A stretch of 64,000 bases of DNA, taken from Conus ventricosus (lineage: Eukaryota; Mollusca; Gastropoda; Neogastropoda; Conidae). The notes under the pieces were generated by a model. It was not told where the DNA came from, did no database searches, and was given only the letters and a program-made list of their open reading frames with translations. Shown one piece after another: positions 38,611-64,000 of this stretch (positions are counted from its first letter, which is position 1; the number at the start of each line of letters is the position of its first letter). The position numbers were made by a program, and so were the translations under genes. The stretch is taken from assembly GCA_018398815.1 (NCBI GenBank), contig CM031595.1, forward strand, positions 51,840,473 through 51,904,472. The letters run 5' to 3'.

Positions 38611-40190
38611 TTTTCCTACACTTATATCGATATTCTGTTGGGTTTTTAAAAAATTGTTAATCAGGGCTAGAAGTTTCTTGACATTTTGACATTTATTAAC
38701 TATTTTTGCACAATCAGACAGCATGTTCCAGTGTTTAGTTGTCTTAAAACTGAATCTTTTCTGCATGAGGCACAATTTTCCATGTCAGTCTCATTTTGAA
38801 ACAAACGGTCAAATATGTATCTCTGTGCTATTTACAAATGAGGTACACATATTCAGGTCAACCAACACTTCTTCAAAAAAGGAAAATGACGTCTTCCAAT
38901 GCACAACTACAGGGACAGCTGAACATGTCCAATGCTGCATAAAATGTCGCAAGTAGCTCCGACTTGACCTCTGTCGTCAAAAACCATTCCATGATAAGAA
39001 TCATCATAATAAATAGTCACAAAAAGCCTGTTGTCAGTAATGCTAATATTGCAGCAGCTTCAGCCTGGACAGCAAGGATGTGGAGGAAGTGAAAGGAGAG
39101 GAAAAGGAAATGGGTCAGAGGGGAGGGGGCAGGGGTCAAATCCGTTAGTCGTCTTTCCAACAATGCTACTAGCCAGGCATAAATGATGACATCATTAGTG
39201 ACAATAACAACACAAGCATATCAGAACAACCAACCAACACCCAGTCCAACACAATCAACAACAACAACAACACTCTTGTTACACTGAAGAAAATTCTCAA
39301 AACAACATATTTTTTCTTCTTAAGAAGAGTCTGGTACAATCTGCAAAATACAACAATACCGTTTGATTCCCCCAATGTACGCATCACCAGAAGCCACTTA
39401 GGGAAAGAACAAAGCCAGAACGCTGAATAAACGTGCACTGCTCACTCTCTCTATCCAGCACAAAACGTATCAGGCTAGCTAACCTAAACTGCTGAACAGC
39501 TACAGACAGATCCATTGTTACTTTGGCTAAGCGACACGAAAGACAAGTCCTGGACAACGCCGGTACTCCCAACATGTCAAAGCTGATACTAGTCCTCATG
39601 GAATGCATGTCAAGCACACTGATGTCTGAAATAGTCTAGCTTTGTCCTAAGTCCAGTGACTGACGACTGTGAGGAGGAGAGCACAGGGCCCAGCTCTGGC
39701 ATACACCAGCAGAGTCGGTTAGAAGTGACTGCGACACAATCATTGCAAAAATATACAGGTGTGATGTCTGAGTTCAAACATGGGTTACTCCGAAGACGGT
39801 CAATCTCAAAATTATACAGAACAACGGTGTCCTCTCGATTACATGAAATGACATTTCATTTTTGTTTCATTTAAAACAAAAGAAAAAAAAAAAGAAAAGA
39901 AAAGAAAAGAAAGGAAAACAAAATTTTTTTCATGCAAACATAAAGTTAAGTCATTAATCATGACAGATGTGCACATACACACACACACACATGTACTCAC
40001 AAACACCCTTGCGCGCACACACACACACACACATGCAAACATACTAGCATGCTCTGTGTGCACATGCACACTCAAGCACACATATATACACACACACATG
40101 AACTCATAATGCAGATGCTCATACATACACACATATTCAACAAATGAACATGTGCATGTCCACCAGGCATACACGTGCACAAGCACACAC

Positions 40191-40244
<54 letters not shown>

Positions 40245-40250
40245 ACACCA

Positions 40251-40289
<39 letters not shown>

Positions 40290-41925
40290 CACACCAGACA
40301 CACACACACACACACACACAGACACACACACACTCGCCACACCAGACACACATTGCATTATTGCGCTCTGTAGTCAGATGATTTTGGTCATGACAGCCGG
40401 CCTCCATCCAGACATAACTAAAGGTCAAGGTCACACAGCATCTCCAGTAAGGCAGCTGGTAGTGTCTCTAGATTCCTCTCTCTCTCCATAGCACCATGCT
40501 TGAAGGGCAGTGTCATACTGTCTGATCCCTGTCCAACACAACATCGGGTCACTAGAGTTGTCTGCCTTGACACACAATTCTTTCTTTCTTTTTCTGACCC
40601 GTCTTATCCATGTAATATGCGTCCATAAAATTGTACAGGGATGAATGAGAGGTAAGGGTGAACTGGGTGCATGTGCACCTCCCCTCCTGCCTAAAATGAA
40701 ACAGGAACAACAAACAAACAAAAAATTACTGAGGCTTATTAATATGGGTCAATGGGGTTTCATATGGCATTAGATTTATGACCAGACTGCACAAATCTGT
40801 GCCATATCAAAAAAAAAAAAGGGAGAAAAAAAAAAGGTCAAGCGTCGAGGGTAGTTACACTGCAAGTGCACCTCCCTTACAAACAAACCGATCCGCTGTT
40901 TCAAATACAAAAACAATCATCCCAGTTCTCTCCTCCCCCTGACACCCCCCCCCCCCCTCTCTGCCCATCTCATTCTGTTCCTTCTTCTGATGTTCCTTTG
41001 TTTCTTGAATTGTGGTTAAAAGAAAGGCAAATATGTTTCGAAATCAATACACTGCGAATTATTTGGTTTGTTACTTGTGTGAATTCGAGATTCTAGCAGA
41101 AATTAAAATTTTTTGCTCCTTTGGAAGATTTGTGCACAAATACAAAAACTGAAACTTTAGGAGGGGGGGGGGGGGGGTGGTGGTGGTGGTGGTGGTGGTG
41201 GTCAATAGGGGTGAGGAAAGGGTGATGGTGGAGAGGAAAAAGGTAATAACATTAAAGGAGATTTCTTCCCCTTTTTTCCCACCTTGTTCAGATTCTTTTC
41301 ACTATGGATGGATATGGTCAGAATCGATTGCAAACAGTTTTCCTGGACATGTGAGAGTGAAATGTCAAACAGCTCCGAGGGAACATTACTGTCTTTGGTG
41401 GATGGTTGGAAAAATAATGGCTGAACTAAATCAGAAAACAATTTTGATCTCTAGCCCTTGAAGACAATATTTGTTTGTGTTCGAGATCAAGTGGATTTTA
41501 GGAAAAAAACAACAACCCTGAAGTAGCAACTAGGTTGTGTAGTGTTCATCATAATGTTTCATCTCTATCTTTTTTTACCTCTAGATAACATCATTTATGT
41601 CAGGCTATATGATTCTACGCTTAACCTCTTTTAGCAGCAAAAGTTTGCTAACACCCAGTCAATGAAAGTGCATGTCGATACAATTTTGCAGCACTCAACT
41701 ACTAGTTTGCCAGCAACAAGCACATGTTACCCATTTTTTTTCTGTTTGGTTTGTTTTTACACAATCATTTGCATTTACTAAAAGACTGTAAAACTATATT
41801 CACAGGTGACATAACGGCACAATACAGTGAGATATAGGCAGATGGGTGGATTTTATGGTGAAATTACACACTACTACTTGAGGATCAACGAAACTTATCT
41901 TTGCAGTCATGGCAAGAGAAGTTAA

Positions 41926-43733
41926 AGGTCTACTTTAGAGATTTTCGATAATTTGTTAAAAACAGGTCTACATGTCATATAACTACAGTATGTTATTCAT
42001 TTTTTTTTTTAAATCGCCGGAAGAATTTAATAGATAAAAAACGACTTTTGCACACCTGTTCAAACCCGCGCGGTAGACCGAAAACCGTGACGTCACTTGA
42101 TAGACTGGCCGTCAGCCGCGACCTACACAACAAGCCAACGCCAAGTGAAATCAACACGAGTTGCGATCCCCCACAGCCTAAAAAGTCACGAGGGGGTGGC
42201 AGATTTTGTGCTGTAGGCGAGTGCAGCAGCTCAGCAGGAGACGGATATTCTTTGCACACATTTCCATCTGATCCAGATACTCGAAAGAAGTGGATTCGGT
42301 TCGTGCAACCATGCCGGGCAGCTAAACTTCTTTTTACCACGTCAGTTCCACCTGGACCGCGGAAACGAGCTATTCCGACAATTGCCGAGCCCGTTCGAGT
42401 GGATCAAAAACTAAGTCTTCGTCTGCATTGTGCGCGTATACTTTGAAGGCGGAGTGGTAAGCTCGTACAGATGAGTACGATAGTCGCACGTTTATTCTGT
42501 CTTATCTATGGACAGATCACTTGTTAAATTGAATGAACACGTTAAAGGTCTACTTTAGAGATTTTCGATAATTTGTTAAAAACAGGTCTACATGTCATAT
42601 AACTACAGTATGGTATTCATTTTTCAAAAAAGTTGCCGGAAGAATTTAATAGATAAAAAACGAGTTTTGCACACCTGTTCAAACCCCGCGCGGTAGACCG
42701 AAAACCGTGACGTCAATTGATGGACTGGCCGTCAGCCGGACCTTCACAACAAACCAACGCCAAGTGAAATCAACACGAGTTGCGATCCCCCACAGCCTAA
42801 AAAGTCACGAGGGGGTGGCAGATATTGTGCTGTAGGCATGTGCAGCAGCTCAGCAGGAGACGGATATTCTTTGCACACATTTCCATCTGATCCAGATACT
42901 CGAAAGAAGTGGATTCGGTTGGTGCAACCATGCCGGGCCACTAAGTCATTTTTACCACGTCAGTTCCAGCTGGACCACGGAAACGAGCTATTCCGACAAT
43001 TGCTGAGCCCGTTCGAGTGGATCAAAAACTTCGTCTGCATTGTGCGCGTATACTTTGAAGGCGGAGTGGTAAGCTCGTACAGATGAGTACGATAGTCGCA
43101 CGTTTATTCTGTTCTTATCTTTGGACAGATCACACTTGTTAAATTGAATGAACACGTTAAGGCTTGAGGAAGGAGAATCTCCGCTCGCCGTCCACGCGTG
43201 ATCGCATCAAGAAGTCAGTCGGTAGCCTCCCTCGAGACTTCGGTAAAGTCCGTACGCCTTCGGAATGATGTGTTCAGGCGTCCAGGTGGAACTGAATAGC
43301 TCGTTTCCGTGGTCCAGCTGGAACTGACGTGGTAAAAAGAACTTAGCGTTCAAACTGATAAGGTAAAGGGCTTGCAGAAACATCCCCAGAGTTACATTGG
43401 CTGTCGCAATCATAGTCACTGCTTTGACATGATAAATTAAATACCGATCGGGATGTGCAAGAACCATCAGAATCGCTTTCTGTCGCCGTTGGCTTGTTGT
43501 GTAGGTCGCGGCTGACGGCCAGTCCATCATGTGACGTCACATCCAAGAGTAGTTAAGCCATGCCAAGATTTAGTTGATTACCTCCCGTTTTCTTGATTAC
43601 AGGTGAAAATGCCCACTTTCGCGGATCGATTTCGTGTGATCGGGAGAGAATCGGATGTTTATTTTACCCATTTATCAAACATTTCATATTTCTGCATAAG
43701 CTGACCAATTATCGAAAACCTCTAAGTAGACCT
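41926..43733 (+). mobile_element. THAP-encoding TTAA-flanked DNA transposon (Kolobok-like), rearranged
   Basis: Begins AGGTCTACTTTAGAGATTTT after TTAA (41922-41925) and ends with the inverted AAACCTCTAAGTAGACCT before TTAA (43734-43737). Inside are two tandem copies (41926-42541 and 42546-43156), nearly identical and each preceded by TTAA, then an inverted, more diverged third part. The copies encode the N-terminal part of a THAP zinc finger (FCAVGECSSS, LHTFPSDPDTRKKWIRFVQ) and a closing block RKRAIPTIAEP like the AVPTIF motif, but the C-x2-H half between them is lost. TTAA duplication with a THAP domain fits the Kolobok superfamily (family knowledge). Defective. Confidence 0.6.
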
Positions 43734-43989
43734 TTAAGGACAAGGGAGAGAATCACGGCACACTTTAAGGTCTGTTATAGTAAGATAAAGGTTCAGCATT
43801 TGTTGCCATGTTCAACGTTACTTCTTTGCAACTGTTTTCTTTTTCTGCTCATGGTGGAGAAAAAAATAAGGAAAAGGTAACTTTATGGATAGAAGGACCA
43901 ATACCCTGGCGTACAGAAATATACATCAGTTGTAGTTGTCTGTTCATGCAATCGTGCATGTTGCAAGAGTGTGCGTTTTGTGTGTATAT

Positions 43990-44645
43990 ATGTGTGCATG
44001 ACTGTTCTGCATGAGTGCCTGCATTGTGTGTGTGTGTGTGTGTAGCACATGAGAGAGAGGGAGTGTGTGTGTATGTGTGTGTGTGCATGCACATGTGTGT
44101 ATGTGTGTGCATTTGTGTTTGAGGTTCATTAATCGAACATCTATCCACATTGAGTTATTTCAAGTTAAATAAAAAGAACCACAATATTAAGATAAAGAAA
44201 TAATTACAACAGCAATAAGAAAAATAAACAAAGAATACAAATTACAGGAAAATAAAAATGACACCATGAATTAAACATCACATACTTTTAACTAGAAATC
44301 AGTACCAAGACTTGGAAGTAATAAAACTGAAGTTTTGCTTTTTAAGTGAAAGATTTGGTAAATCTGTCTTAGAAATTCATTATCCAGCACAGGTTAAAAA
44401 AATTGTTTTCAACTACATACAGAAAAAAAGCTTATATGCTATCTTTTTTTTACCAAAAATGTATGTTATTCTTTGCATAAAGCTTAAAATTTACTTTAAG
44501 CTTATTAATCAAAGCAATGTTTATCGATGAATTAGGGAAACAAGAATGAAAAAGGTGCTGCAGACACCAATAGAAGCTACTACCTTGGATGACAACTCTA
44601 GAAATAAACCAGTTCCTAGCTCTTTTTTCTGAAATATTTCAGTGA

Positions 44646-44717
<72 letters not shown>

Positions 44718-44800
44718 GTGCATACACACGTGTGTGTGTTTGCGCGCGTGCGTGCACGCGTGTGCATGTGCTTGTGTGTGTGTGTGTATTTACGTGCACC
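43990..44800. repeat. (GT)n arrays downstream of gene D exon h
   Basis: GT-rich stretches at 43975-44125 and a long pure (GT)n at 44648-44714 with a GT/GC-rich tail to 44790. The stretch 44130-44640 between them is AT-rich and featureless. Confidence 0.9.
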
Positions 44801-44906
44801 CCTGTGTGTGTTGTAGAATTCCTAAACTCCATGACATCGATCCATTTCTTCATACAATTTATGAAGATCTGCAGTCCACAGTTAGCCTAATATTGTGCTT
44901 ACTCAC

Positions 44907-59320
<14,414 letters not shown>

Positions 59321-61157
59321 CTGCACAGAAATGGGACACTGTGGACTTCAGCTTACTGATTTTCCTGCACAGAAATGGGACACTGTGGACTTCAGCTTAC
59401 TGATTGTTCCTGCACAGAAATGGGACACTGTGGGCTTCAACTTACTGATCGTTCCTGCACAGAAATGGGACACTGTGGACTTCAGCTTACTGATCGTTCT
59501 TGCACAGAAATGGGACACTTCTAACTTCAGCATAATGAGTGTTCCTGCACAGAAATGGGACACTGTGGACTTCAGCTTACTGATCGTTCCTCCACAGAAA
59601 TGGGACATTGTGGGCTTCAACTTACTGATTGTTCCTGCACAGAAATGGGACACTGTGGGGTTCAACTTACTGATTGTTCCTGCACAGAAATGGGACACTG
59701 TGGGCTTCAACTTACTGAATGTTCCTGCACAGAAATGGGACACTGTGGGCTTCAACTTACTGATCGTTCCTGCACAGAAATGGGACACTGTGAGCTTCAA
59801 CTTACTGATCGTTCCTGCACAGAAATGGGACACTGTGGACTTCAGCTTACTGATTGTTCCTGCACAGAAATGGGACACTGTGGACTTCAGCTTACTGATC
59901 GTTCCTGCACAGAAATGGGACAATGTGGACTTCAACTTACTGATTGTTCATGCACAGAAATGGGACACTGTGGGCTTCAACTTACTGATTGTTCCTGCAC
60001 AGAAATGGGACACTGTGGGCTTCAACTTACTGATTGTTCCTGCACAGAAATGGGACATTGTGGACTTCAACTTACTGATTGTTCCTGCACAGTAATGGGA
60101 CACTTCTAACTTCAGCATAACGAGTGTTCCTGCACAGAAATGGGACACTGTGGGCTTCAGCTTACTGATCGTTCCTGCACAGAAATGGGACACTGTGGGC
60201 TTCAGCTTACTGATCGTTCCTGCACAGAAATGGGACACTGTGGGCTTCAGCTTACTGATCGTTCCTGCACAGAAATGGGACACTGTGGGCTTCAGCTTAC
60301 TGATTGTTCCTGCACAGAAATGGGACACTGAGGGCTTCAACTTACTGATTGTTCCTGCACAGAAATGGGACATTGTGGGCTTCAGCTTACTGATCGTTCC
60401 TGCACAGAAATGGGACACTGTGGGCTTCAGCTTACTGATCGTTCCTGCACAGAAATGGGACATTGTGGGCTTCAACTTACTGATTGTTCCTGCACAGAAA
60501 TGGGACATTGTGGGCTTCAACTTACTGATCGTTCCTGCACAGAAATGGGACACTGTGGACTTCAACTTACTGATTGTTCATGCACAGAAATGGGACACTG
60601 TGGGCTTCAACTTACTGATTGTTCCTGCACAGAAATGGGACATTGTGGGCTTCAACTTACTGATTGTTCCTGCACAGAAATGGGACACTGTGGGCTTCAA
60701 CTTACTGATTGTTCCTGCACAGAAATGGGACACTGTGGGCTTCAACTTACTGATTGTTCCTGCACAGAAATGGGACACTGTGGGCTTCAACTTACTGATT
60801 GTTCCTGCACCGAAATGGGACACTGTGGGCTTCAACTTCCCGATTGTTCCTGCACAGAAATGGGACACTGTGGGCTTCAACGCACTGATTGTTCCTGCAC
60901 AGAAATGGGACACTGTGGACTTCAACTTACTGATTGTTCCTGCACAGAAATGGGACACTGTGGGCTTCAACTTACTGATTGTTCCTGCACAGAAATGGGA
61001 CACTGTGGGCTTCAACTTACTGATTGTTCCTGCACAGAAATGGGACACTGTGGGCTTCAACTTACTGATTGTTCCTGCACAGAAATGGGACACTATGGAC
61101 TTCAGCCTACTGATTGTTTCTGCACAGAAATGGGACACTGTGGGCTTCAGTACACTG
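59321..61157. repeat. 45-bp minisatellite, about 40 units, built on the gene D exon a splice acceptor
   Basis: Regular 45-bp period (four units per 180 bp) with few variants (TGATCGTTCC/TGATTGTTCC, GTGGAC/GTGGGC, a few ACTTCTAACTTC units). On the minus strand every unit reads TTTCTGTGCAG, then GAACGATCA or GAACAATCA, then GTAAG. The array starts exactly at the acceptor of exon a. Because 45 is divisible by 3, several frames are open throughout; these are not genes. Confidence 0.9.
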
Positions 61158-61189
61158 TATTATCTCCTGAAGAGAGATTACAGATAACA

Positions 61190-62716
61190 CAAAAGACCAC
61201 ACAATACTTACCCATTTCTTCAAGCAAGACTACAGATGACACAAAATACTTATTATCACATCATGTAACATTACCCACAACAGATTGTTTAGTGATATGT
61301 TATTTCATCTAAGACTATAGACTACAGAAAATTACTTATTTCGAACATAGGGAAGTATGTGAAGTGAATGACGTAAACATGTACATTTTCAATACACACA
61401 ACCAACATAAAAAGAAGGCATAAAGGCATTTCCATCTGAATAAAAACCATTTAAAACAGACATTAATCACTGCCTAAACATGCAGACATTTGAAGGCTTA
61501 TGTTAGAAACAATGGCTTGATGGAAACAAGCCTACAAGAACATGTCATGGGAATGGGGAATGTGACCAATTGATTATGATATACGGAGCTGAGATTTAGC
61601 CCAGAAAACCAAGCAGCCAGCTGGGCTCCTATCCAGAAGCTGACATTTTTTCCAGGTAGACTGACCCATTGCTCAGAAACACTGCATGTCTGGCCGCTAA
61701 AAATCAGCCTGTGCGAAGCAAAACTAAAGTAAGTCTTGTATGACTAATTGCCCAGACATGATGGTGTCTGGTGGTGAGAGATGGCACATGAAACGGACCA
61801 GTGCTCTCTTGTGAGTCACATTCACTTAGCAGGTGCACATGTGCTGTGTTGTGCATGTCACAGTGTGTTTACAGTGCATGGAATCTCTATCATTCTGGGG
61901 GAAACTCACATGTCACCATCCAGACAACTGCAACGGTAAACTGTATTCTCCTATTTTGTTCTGGTGCAATTGGCAGAATTATTTTCAATCTCAGTCCTGG
62001 ATAGAACTTAAAGAAAAAAAAAAGAGTCAGATGCACTTAATCTTTGTAAAAGCCTGGGAATTTTTAACTGAACAATTTGTCGCATAAAGTACACTCAAAT
62101 TATGAAAAGAAAAAGACATCTACTTTGAAAACACAAGATGTGCATTGAAACCCCCCCCCCCCAAAAAAAAAAAAAAAACAACAACAACAACAAACAACAA
62201 CAACAACAAACAAACAAAAAAATGTGTCATGTCTTGGAAACATTCAACAACTGATGATATGAAATCGTTACGTTTACCATCCAGTCAACCATAGTTGCAA
62301 CCTCAGAACAAAGAGTGACAGTACAATAACAAACTTTAAAGCTCAGAAATCTAAGCACATACACATGATGTTTCTGATATGATGACAGAGGCACCCAAAT
62401 TTCTAAGATAGGATTCTAAGCTTACTACAAACATACAGCACTTATAAGTTTTCTGTTAGAAATCCTGTGCAGAAAGAACGGAGGATTTAGGAATTTCTTC
62501 AGTTTAATGTAATCATATTTCTCTCTATTCCTCTTTCCCATCATTTCCCCCACCACCTCCTGTCCTCATCTGCTCCTTCCCTCCCCCTCCAACACCCCTT
62601 TAAAAAATCCACCCAAGACCCTATCCAGAATGGTGTTTCCCTTTCTCTTCACCCTTGTGTTCACACCTTTTTGCACATGTCATAATGAACTCCATTGCTC
62701 CTCACTGTCTGCACCC
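61190..62716. other. 5' flank or intron of gene D without recognised features
   Basis: AT-rich sequence with a C/A homopolymer block and (CAA)n at 62151-62220. The acceptor of exon a shows that at least one more exon lies further upstream; none was recognised here or up to the window edge. Confidence 0.45.
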
Positions 62717-64000
62717 TCTTCCCCAATCATCAGCCACCAGCAGAGTGGTTCCTCATTCTCTTCCCTCAATAATCAGTTACCAACAACTGTTCCTCATTCT
62801 CCATCCCCATCATCCGTTATTCCTCTTTCTCCATCACAATCATCAGTCATTAACACCTGTTCCTCATTCTTCACTTCAATCATCAGTCGTCAACACCTGT
62901 TCTACATTCTCCACTTCAAGCATCAGTCGTCAACACCTGTTCTATATTCTCCACTTCAAGCATCAGTTGTCAACACCTGTTCCACATTCTCCGGCTCAAT
63001 CATCAGTCGTCAACACCTGTTCCACATTCTCCATCCTCAATTATCGGTTGTCAACACCTGTTCCACATTCTCCATCCTCAATCATCGGTTGTTAACACCT
63101 GTTCCACATTCTCCACTTCAATCATTAGTCGTCAACACCTGTTCCACATTCTCCATCCTCAATCATCAGTCGTCAACACCTGTCCCACACTGTCATCCTC
63201 AATCATCAGTCGTCAACACCTGTCCCACACTGTCATCCTCAATCATCAGTCGTCAACACCTGTTCCACATTGTCCATCCTCAATCATCAGTCGTCAACAC
63301 CTGTTCCATATTCTCCTCCTCAATCATCAGTTGTCAACACCTGTTCCATATTCTCCTCTTCAATCATCAACACCTGCTCCACATTCTCCACCTCAATCAT
63401 CAGTTGTCAACACCTGTTCCATATTCTCCACCTCAATCATCAGTCATCAACACCTGTTCCATATTCTCCACCTCAATCATCAGTTGTCAACACCTGTTCC
63501 ATATTCTCCACCTCAATCATCAGTTGTCAACACCTGTTCCATATTCTCCACCTCAATCATCAGTTGTCAACACCTGTTCCATATTCTCCACCTCAATCAT
63601 CAGTTGTTAACACCTGTTCCATATTCTCCACCTCAATCATCAGTCATCAACACCTGTTTTACATTCTCCATCCTCAATCATCAGTCATCAACACCTGTTC
63701 CACATTGTCCATCCTCAATCATTTGTTGTCAACACCTGTTCCATATTCTCCACCTCAATCATCAGTCATCAACACTTGTTCTACATTGTCCATCCTCAAT
63801 CATCAGTCTCAACACCTGTTCCACATTGTCCATCCTCAATCATCAGTCGTCAACACCTGTTCCACATTCTCCTCCTCAATCATCAGTTGTCAACACCTGT
63901 TCCATATTCTCCACCTCAATCATCAGTCATCAACACCTGTTTCATATTCGCCACCTCAATCATCAGTCATCAACACCTGTTCCATATACTCCACCTCAAT
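62717..64000. repeat. 40/41-bp minisatellite reaching the window edge
   Basis: About 29 units of CCTCAATCATCAGTTGTCAA...ATTCTCCA with 40- and 41-bp variants. It is degenerate at its left end (62717-62840), more homogeneous from about 63380, and continues past the window. The long open frame 62630-63610 is a by-product of the repeat. Confidence 0.88.

Larger units (their letters stand above)
36365..41920. other. Gene-poor interval
   Basis: AT-rich DNA with small tandem repeats (37.0-38.2 kb), a possible LINE finger (38.4-38.6 kb), (AC)n at 39980-40345 and a (GGT)n tract at 41177-41202. No exon with splice support was found. Confidence 0.5.

Noticed and set aside
62630..63610. 326-codon open frame
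   Set aside because: It follows the 40/41-bp minisatellite; the repeat happens to lack stops in these frames. No domain, and a low-complexity product.

Overview
The window is animal nuclear DNA. It has split genes with GT-AG introns, dozens of long (GT)n and (GA)n microsatellites, several minisatellites and many decayed transposons (Tc1, piggyBac, a THAP/TTAA element, RTE-type LINEs, tRNA-headed SINEs). The repeat style and the claudin-like genes fit a mollusc, probably a gastropod. That placement is inference; no marker gene fixes the species. No rRNA, CRISPR or bacterial operon structure is present. Exon models come from reading frames, splice consensus and intron phase only.

Layout. 1.9-4.3 kb, + strand: the last two coding exons of a four-pass claudin-like membrane protein (gene C); its 5' end is not in the window. 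10.3-16.1 kb, - strand: a complete three-exon claudin-like gene (gene B). 20.7-31.1 kb, - strand: a second complete three-exon claudin-like gene (gene A). All three share the same architecture: a middle exon of 135-144 bp with phase-1 introns on both sides, and a long last exon carrying TM3/TM4 and a disordered cytoplasmic tail of about 300 or more residues. They look like diverged tandem paralogues. 44.9-59.3 kb, - strand: eight phase-consistent exons of a coiled-coil plus CAP-Gly protein (gene D), open at both ends. Its introns and 5' flank hold four minisatellites with 40-48 bp units; one of them is built from the gene's own splice acceptor.

Mobile DNA fills much of the rest: a 927-bp internally deleted Tc1 element (18.3-19.3 kb), RTE-type LINE reverse transcriptase remnants (22.0-24.1, 27.9-28.7, 31.8-32.1 and 50.8-51.0 kb), three copies of a ~775-bp tRNA-headed SINE-like family (29.0, 35.6 and 46.7 kb), two copies of a second SINE family (27.4 and 56.4 kb), a THAP-encoding element with TTAA flanks (41.9-43.7 kb), a piggyBac deletion derivative (57.0-58.1 kb) and a foldback repeat with hammerhead-ribozyme-like cores (48.8-49.1 kb).

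The claudin-like proteins would sit in epithelial plasma membranes and contact partners through their tails. The CAP-Gly protein would bind microtubule ends or EEY/F-type tails. Nothing in the sequence links the two groups functionally; they are neighbours only.
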